A stretch of DNA of 64,000 nt from Pictodentalium vernedei. Taxonomy: Eukaryota > Mollusca > Scaphopoda > Dentaliida > Dentaliidae. The stretch spans positions 831,125,337 to 831,189,336 of the forward strand of contig CM062297.1 in NCBI GenBank assembly GCA_031216915.1, written 5' to 3'. Positions 56,761 through 64,000 of the stretch are shown here, piece by piece. The notes beneath the pieces were generated by a model. It did no database searches and was not told the origin of the DNA. It worked only from the letters and a program-made list of their open reading frames with translations. How positions within the stretch are numbered: the first letter of the stretch is position 1; the number at the start of each line of letters is the position of its first letter. Both the position numbers and the translations under genes were made by a program.

Positions 56761-58468
56761 TACTTGAATCCTTATCTGGTATCTGCGATTTCATATGACA
56801 CACACGCGCGAGCACACACAAGAAATCGATAAGCGTGCACAGTGCAATATATCAAATGCCATTTTTTTATTATATTTAGCTTATATGTAAGGAAATTGAT
56901 CAGCCCTTTAAAAATAACCCAACGGAATCTATTTTCGAAAAGAAGAACATGATCATTTCTAAAGCGTTATCTAAAACTGCATTCCAACCGAAACTATTAT
57001 TGTAATATGCCCCGACTTCAAAAGCATTGGAAGTATTATTTACGACCCAAAATGACATCAACATAACAGTCAGGCAAGATCGTGTCAGAAATTTAAAGTT
57101 TCACAGTTAGTCGAATACATCCATGAAACTTCACCGCAATTGTACGCGTACGTATCTATTGTGTATGTGCGTGTGCCCAGAAGTGGTTGGAGCGGGTACA
57201 GTATCAAAATTGGTTAAATTAGTACTGGTATAAATCTGGGTATGTGGGTGTTTTGCTTCAAAGGGCGCCACTTTGAGAAAGGACTGGTAATGGGAAGTTT
57301 ATATTTCCCATCCCATCACGGCGTGTCGTGCCACCTCATTAGTAGATGAAAGAAGACTCATGACAGCACTAATAGTTATTTTTACATACGGAATGAAAAT
57401 GTACTAAAATTGTCGTTTCAGCAGTTGTGAGAGGGTTTGGGCATATCAGACATCTTTCTGGACAACGGCGTTCTGCAAGGAACTCATACTGACCAATCTC
57501 ATCACGCTTCCCTTGGTGAATCGCTTAACAGATATTTAATGTCTCTATTTAAAGGGAAAACTGTGATCGGAGAATAATTTGCACGAGCTAATAGGTCTGT
57601 AGTATTCAGAAGAAGACAGCCTAATTGACTGAATCACAGATGTGTGTCATCGAAGAGGTCATCCGCCGAGGGCCGTCAGCTAAAGAAGTCCATTGGATGT
57701 TGTGGGAAGAGAGAGAATCGTAATTCCCGACAATAAAACCTTTAACGGAGTTTAGATGGTACCTTCTGGTCGTTGTGGGGAATGTAATGCTTCTCAAAAT
57801 CCGGTTTCTCAACAATACTTTTTATCATCCGTACTTGGGACGTGAACGAGTTATGTCAACGTAAGTTGCAGTCTATCGCTGGTGAATGCTGCCTATTTAC
57901 CCTTCCTCTGACAAGATGTGATCCTGGCCGTTGAAAGTGTCTTTAAGCTGCAATAAAAACAAACCGACAAATTAATTCATTTTTATGTTCGAGCCCCTTT
58001 TACGCCCCGACGACCCTGTTCGCTGACACAAAAAAATGTCTTGAATGTTGTTAGATATTTTAGAGCAATAATTTGAGAAAATTTGACTGTTTGTTTGAGT
58101 ATGATGATAGTAACGCACATAACCTACTTTGTGGTAATTTTGTGAATAAACACACACTCTCTGTATAACATAGAACGGAAAACCATGTTACGTATCAAAT
58201 TTATTTGTGAATTTTTTTTGTGAACTAGGTGGTGATCTATTTCATACAAATGAAACAAAGGCGTCTGTTGCAATTAGTTGCGGCTCGCTATATTACGATG
58301 TTCATATTGGCTAGACAACATAGAAAATTCCCATTTGAAACCAGATCTTTAACTACTCATGGCATGATTATTTTGTTAGCAAAGCCGTAAACAATGACCG
58401 GCTGTTTGTCAATAATTTGGTTTCACGAGAAAATGTACGTGTTTCATAGAAGTATTTTATTATTTCAG
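56761..58468. other. SLC16 intron 2, 3' end
   Basis: No gene recognised apart from a SINE tail fragment at about 57900-57960 (GACAAGATGTGATCCTGGCC, GTTGAAAGTGTC). Ends in TTATTATTTCAG, the acceptor of the third coding exon. Confidence 0.5.
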
Positions 58469-59521
58469 GTTTCGGATTTTGTATGTGTTTTATTCCGTCT
58501 ACTGTAATGACAAGTTATTATTTCAAGAAATATATGCCTTTCGCAGCAAGTTTCACCGACGCGGGAGTGAGTTTTGGAACATCATTAATGCCACTTTTGG
58601 TTAATCTTCTGATAGACACATACACATGGAGAGGATCTCTTTTCATTATATCTGGCATTTGTCTTCAAATTGTACTGTTTGGTGCGTTGTGTCGGCCACC
58701 AATACCTTTGGACGAGAAAAAGCATTCAAACGGCTCACAGGAGGGCGATAAACATGACAATATGGTGGAATTGGCCACAAATAAAACTAACTTGGAACCT
58801 GTTTGTGCGGGTAAAGGATTTGCTAATGAAGGATACGTATGTCAGGATTACACTGAGGAGGTTGTCTGTAAAGAAACTACCATGACAACCAGTCAGATTC
58901 AACACACAACTTCTAACTTTACAATATCGCCATTAGATGGAAGCACTGAAAATCCTAAATGCTTGGAGCCTGCTACACCTGTCCCGCTCAGACAAGTAAC
59001 AATGAACAGTTACTCACATTCTCAAAAGAGGTTGACAATTAAACAATTTTTTAAAATTTACGTGAAATTTTTTAAAAACGTTGGATTTGTTGTGTACCTT
59101 GTGAGTTTGTTCTTCTTCAGTTTTGGTCTCGGAATGTTTTATACTTTTGCACCAGCATTTCTCGCAAGAACTGGGCTAACTGAGTCAGATGTTGCTACGC
59201 TTTGGACGCTTCTGTTTGCCACTGAAGGTCTATCTGCAATAATAACAGGAATAATCGGTAATACAAAGTTTATAAATCTACAATTATTACACACTGTGGC
59301 AGTTTTTATTATGGGCATTGCGTTTCCGGTGTTCAACTTTGTAGATCTTCATATCATCTTTGGCGTCCTCTTAACCTTTATGGGCTTTTCCACTGGAATG
59401 GTATTCCCACTACGGGTCCTTATTATTATAAATTTGGTAGGAAAAGATGATCTGGCTGATTCAATGGGAATTACCATGCTGATCGGAGGAGCTGGAATCC
59501 TGTGTGGACCGCCTGTAGCAG
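58469..59521 (+). CDS. SLC16/MCT-like transporter, third (large) coding exon
   Basis: 1,053 bp, 351 codons, phase 1 at both ends; acceptor TTTCAG before 58469 and donor GTAAGT at 59522. Encodes TM4 to TM11 of a 12-helix carrier (residues about 117-467). The conserved family block after TM4, YYFKKYMPFA...AGVSFG, is present and is the strongest evidence for SLC16. A long hydrophilic central loop of about 115 residues (roughly 192-305) separates the two six-helix halves, as usual for MCTs. The second half starts LTIKQFFKIYVKFFKNVGFV, and the exon ends in GILCGPPVAG, where TM11 enters the last loop. The final exon with TM12 and C-tail is not in the window. Proton-linked transport is typical for some members; the substrate is unknown. 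Confidence 0.9.
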
Positions 59522-62500
59522 GTAAGTGCACTCTTGACAATCTTGTAGAATTTCTTTTAAAATTGTATTTTCTATTCGCGGAAATACCCCCAGTGCGGTG
59601 TCTGCGTTATGAGCAGGTCGCAGTACCCCCTACTTCCAGGATAATGCTGCGTAAAGGGGATACCTTGTTCTCAATTGAGATTCAGTGTGAGTGACGTGTA
59701 GGGCAGGACCCTGAGTGGTTGTGAACAATAGTACCATCAGTTTGGCAATCCTCATTTATTGATAATGTGGTCCAATATACAACTTTAGACTCTTAATTTA
59801 TGATAGACAGATAGTCGGATGGGGATCGGTTCAAGCATTTAGAAGCCTCACAAATGAGTGTCACGTCTGGGCACAATCGGAAGCCTCACAAATGAACGTC
59901 ACTTCAGGGCATTTAGTCAAAATGGCCAATCTGGACAAATTTCCTTCACAATTTTTCTCATTGTACTCTGGCAACCTATTTTGTATTTAGGCTTTCGTCA
60001 CGTTTGCTGTTATGTCTATTGTAAACCAGTCACTTTCTACAAGATATTCCCAGTCCGATGCCACCAGTTTATCGAATACTCTTTGATGGCATGGCTGAGG
60101 TGAATGTATATGCGTAAATGCTGACCTGAGTGTACTTTCATTGTGTACGTTTTGATACTCTTTGATGGTTATATGTGTCATAACTGCTCAGTTTGGGTGC
60201 AGATGAATGAAAGGCGTGTGTTTAATAACATTTTCGACACCCAGGGTCACCTCGTGTCGGAACCGATTCTGATACTGACCTTTTAAAACAACTTACAAAT
60301 GTAATACCTGGCCTAGATTCACCCATATCTTCTTTGCACACACTGGCCGCACTATACCAAGTGCTGCAGGAAGTGTAAATTGTGTTAAAGATAATAGATG
60401 TGCCGGCCAAAATCTAACATGTATTCGATACCTAATGGTTAGTAGTATTTCATCACCTAACTAAACAGTATTTATGTTTTGTTGCGCGATCGTTAAGTAA
60501 ATGTTCATTTGACACTGTACGGAAGCATTGTCTTTTTACATAGAGATCCGGGCAAGATATCAATAGGTTTTGCTGTTCGTATTTAAATACCACATAAATG
60601 GATTCCGCCACCAAATTACTATGCATTTAAGGTCTCATTTCATCCGCCATTTCGAGTTTTGTGGGGCTGGAAACATTCATTTCCATGAGCAAAAGTTGCA
60701 GATCTCAAAAGCACGCTCGCGATAGGTATAATGACTTTATAAACATACACCCAAACACGACTCGAGTAAAAACCCACATCCAGAGTTTGACGTGGACAGC
60801 GTATAAAACGAAGACCGGGTAAGCTGTAACTTTGTTGCAAAAGTTTCTGCGATATGCTAATTATAAAATGAGGTTTTTTTCACTTTCACGCATTGCATAA
60901 TTTTTTTTCATAAATAAGACTTTTGTAAACAGCCATAACCATATATTCACAAGTAGGAAGCACAATGTGTATACAGTGCCGAATATTTTAATATTTGTGG
61001 ATTCTGTTGTGAGTTTGCATCACTGCATCACCGACTTCTGATGTTACATGTCCTGAACGAACCCAGCTTGCAATACATCTTCATATTGCAATAAATTGTT
61101 GCAATAGGGGTGAAACACACTTGGCATTTTAACCCAAACTACAATAAATTATTGCAAAAAGGGGTTGGAACACAATTGTATGATCCACCCAGTGCAAGAA
61201 ATCTATTGCATAAGTGGCCGAAACAATATAGCCATTAACACTTAAATGTAATAAATTTGACTAGTTCTTTCCACTCAAGAATACCTGACAATACTTGTAC
61301 GCCTCGCCCGGGGCATCTAAATACGAAGAAGGGCATGTTACCGAAGCGCTGTCTTTAGTGAAATTTAGATTTGTTCAAGTTTTTTTTCTCTTCAAGCAAA
61401 AGTAATTAAAACAGAGGCACCTTATCCATGGGGAGGAGGGACGATGGGAGACTTCCACTGGATGAGCCAGTCCTCTCCCTCTTCAAAAATCTCTTTAGTA
61501 TCCGTATTTCAGTTTATAATATGACAATACGCAAGGCGAAAGAAGGAACCCCAAAGTATCCAACATATTGAAATAGTTCATTCCGCAACCATTACTCCAA
61601 GAACATTTTATGCAATCGAATTCCTACAATTGTTTAATTTCAGCCAAACATGAATACGTATCACAGTACTACTAAATATTTTCCCAAAGGCGACCATTAT
61701 AACGTTCAGACGAAAACTATATGGTCGCATCATTTTAAATTTGGCATTCCAGTATCCTTTGTCAAGTATAGCCTGTTCAGACAACCTTTTTCTGATTCTT
61801 TAGCAGGGGGCCATGCAACAAACAAGAGAGAAAAACTAACAGAAAGGGAAGTGTTGGCCACATGTACATATTTCCCAACCAAAACACACCAATAGTCAAA
61901 TGAATTTTTAGGTCCAAAAAGTTCTCAAATCACCCTTTTGACTCATCTGGAACATTCAACAGTAATGCAAAATGTCACTAGAATTCTTCAAATGTTTATT
62001 GAAACAATATATTTTCCCAAGACTGCTTAGTTTGGGGGATTACATAATTTCCGAGTGCAACTTTTTGAGGCAGGTGAATCTAATTATAATATTTACAACA
62101 GTTATACCTATGAGCAAACCCAACCCTACCAAAGATACATTTATCTCTTTCATGTGATGAAAGACTCATTTCTGCAATAGAATTCAACTTTTGGCTTCTG
62201 CCTAGTCAAAAGCATGGGAAATTTGTTCTTTTGAAGAGAAGTGTATGTGTCATCTGGGCTTAAAAACTGGTATTGCCTCCGACAGAATTCCTACTCTGTT
62301 ACATGTACCTAATGAGTAAGCTGGGGGATAAGAATTCACAGCTTTCTTTGAAAACTACCCCAATCCCAAAATAAAACTAAAATCTGCATCAGCACACAAA
62401 ACCTTTTGACAAAATCTGTTTTAATTAACCATACAGCAAGATAAATAGTGCCCCACCCCCATGAAACAATATGTCAATTTTGTTTGAAAATTGGGGTTGT

Positions 62501-63189
62501 GCAGGGCTTATAATTTCTCTAAATTTGGGAGAATCCATTTGGATGCTTGCGAAAATCGTTGCGAGAATTCAGACCTACATGCTCTGGACAAGGATCCTAT
62601 GAGGCCAGTATGGTTGAACCCCTGTTGCATACTGATAATACATGTTACCCTTTACCCAACACAACTTTTTTAATTTTTAAAACACCAACTACTGATTTTA
62701 AAAAAAAAAAACAAAGCCCCCCCCCCCCCAGGGGCATTAATCGCTCACCTGACAAAGTGGTTCAGAGAAGTATTTTGGGTCACAATCAGTTAGTCATGAT
62801 TCATGAACACTACATAGGAATGATGTTATGAAATTATTCATATATATTTGTGACGAGCTGGGTCCAAAGTACTCAGTACTCGTAGTACTCGAATACCACT
62901 TTTTTGACAAACTGCTCAATACTCGCCCGGCCCTGATTTGTGTATGTGTGTGTGTGGGGGGGGGGGGGGGGGTTGGGGGGGGGGGGGGGGTGGGGGGGGT
63001 GGTTGGAGGGTGAAAGATAGCTGCAAATTATTTAAAATGTAGAGCCAGGCAAATGAAAAACAAAGAAACATTTCATCTGAAGGACAGACAGATAGACATG
63101 CAGTAACACATTTTGGAAGCCTACATAAAAGTAGTGACTAACTTACAATGAAGAATATAGACAAAAGAGCCAGGGCAATGTTGTGAAAC
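59522..63189. other. SLC16 intron 3 (start), unassigned with small repeats
   Basis: Holds a SINE fragment (60229-60262, - strand, GACACCCAGGGTCACCTCGT), a degenerate tandem motif around ATTGCAATAAAT (61060-61230), and G-rich low complexity (62956-63000). I looked for a final MCT exon (a TM12-like ORF after an AG acceptor) and did not find one. Confidence 0.45.
62956..63000. repeat. Poly-G / GT low-complexity stretch
   Basis: A run of about 45 bases made almost only of G with a few T, following TG repeats. Could form G-quadruplex structure; length may be affected by assembly. Confidence 0.9.
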
Positions 63190-64000
63190 AGAAAACAAGA
63201 AGCACTAGGGGGCCGGAGGCGTTCAGCTGACAGGGTAGCCTAAATATCAACCCAGGGAAGTTATTTGAACAAGTTGCATCTTCCCCTCATAAGAAAGGCT
63301 TATACAAAATATCCAAAGATTCTGACAGGTGGGTCTCAACACAAAAAGTTTTTTAAAGAATATTTCTCATATTGAACTAAATTATAATTCGGGCTCCCAC
63401 AGGGAACCCAAATATGAACCCAATGACTTGGCTTGAACAAACTTGAATCTCACCCATCTAAGGATGCTGCATCCCAAATATCAAACTATTCTGAAGGGTG
63501 AATCGGGAGAAGGAAATTTTTAAAGACTATTCCTCATATTGCACTAATCTAATCATAGAGAGGCCAAATATGGACCCAGGGATTTGATTTCAACAAACAT
63601 GTGAATGAATCTCCCAAAGATGTTATATGCGACATATGAAACCCTTTGGAGCAGTGGTGTGGGAGAAGAAGATTTTTTAATGTTTTTCCCATTACTCACA
63701 GTGTTAACAAAATGATGACTCAGCATTTGTTCAAGGTCCTGGAAAACTACTCTATGATAAAACCGATGCCAATGTTTTTGGGACCCTTCCTTTCTGCTGT
63801 TCCTAAGGAAGCATCACACAAAATAAAAATTCTCAGTGCCATGTCGTTTTGAAGATATGGGCGTTTTAATTTTTTTTATATATATTTAGATCCTGCGGTT
63901 CCCATAGGGCAACGGGACAATCTTTTGCATAAATTAGGTACTTATGACCCAATAAGCCCATCATATCAAATTTGCTTCAAATCGGCCTCTCAATTGGGAA
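63190..64000. repeat. Degenerate tandem repeat, period about 165-170 bp
   Basis: Units recur at about 63240, 63410 and 63575, each with CAAATATGAACCCA-like start, TTGAACAA...TGAATCT, a GGATGCT or GATGTTA block, and a TTTTTAAAGA/TTTCTCATATTG-like end. A related unit starts near 63890 (GCGGTTCCCATAGGG). Satellite-like, extends past the window. Confidence 0.65.

Noticed and set aside
59522..64000. Last coding exon of the SLC16-like gene
   Set aside because: Looked for a TM12-like frame after an AG acceptor in phase 1; nothing convincing, so it is placed beyond the window. The open frame continuing from 59522 to 59694 is intron read-through behind a strong GTAAGT donor.

Overview
The window is eukaryotic, intron-rich, AT-rich DNA from an animal, most likely a marine invertebrate and probably a mollusc. 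The reasons are a split metazoan-type transporter gene, a high and varied load of transposable elements (Tc1-like, Polinton-like, piggyBac-like MITEs, tyrosine-recombinase elements, DIRS-like, Ty3/gypsy, several LINEs, tRNA-derived SINEs) and degenerate satellite-like repeats. The species assignment is inference only.

Only one host gene is supported: an SLC16/monocarboxylate-transporter-like major facilitator on the + strand. Its three visible coding exons (13335-13539, 26061-26204, 58469-59521) join in frame through phase-1 junctions with good GT/AG sites and give 467 codons. Introns are 12.5 kb and 32.3 kb, and the last exon(s) lie beyond the window. Nearly everything else is mobile DNA lying upstream of this gene or in its introns.

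Region by region: 1-7.1 kb holds a decayed LINE (- strand) next to a Ty3/gypsy element (+ strand), the latter broken by a TTAA-targeting MITE and by a 1.56-kb long-TIR element. 7.1-8.2 kb is a dead Tc1-like transposase. 8.68-12.57 kb is the most striking object: a 3.9-kb element with about 1.35-1.57 kb terminal inverted repeats, 6-bp target duplications and, in its unique centre, one compact gene (TATA box, intact 221-aa two-zinc-finger protein, poly(A) signal). Its termini and duplication length suggest a non-autonomous Polinton/Maverick relative. Intron 1 also carries a 2.7-kb long-TIR element (15.2-17.8 kb) and a 5.0-kb TIR-bounded composite (18.8-23.8 kb) that encloses an inverted dimer of a Tc1-like transposase and a KIAA1958/Crypton-like tyrosine recombinase. 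Intron 2 contains a 12.2-kb antisense Ty3/gypsy-type retroelement with two LTRs, gag, pol, an env-like region and three unexplained small ORFs (28.1-40.3 kb); a DIRS-like element interrupted by SINE, Tc1 and fold-back insertions (42.7-47.2 kb); two more LINEs (48.1-50.9 and 52.8-54.7 kb) with a local segmental duplication; and small fragments. 59.5-64 kb is intron with low-complexity and tandem satellite-like sequence.

Two TTAA-flanked MITE families recur across the window, and several perfect or near-perfect palindromes (about 100-120 bp) occur. Almost all transposon proteins carry stops, frameshifts or catalytic substitutions; the exception is the zinc-finger gene in the 3.9-kb element.
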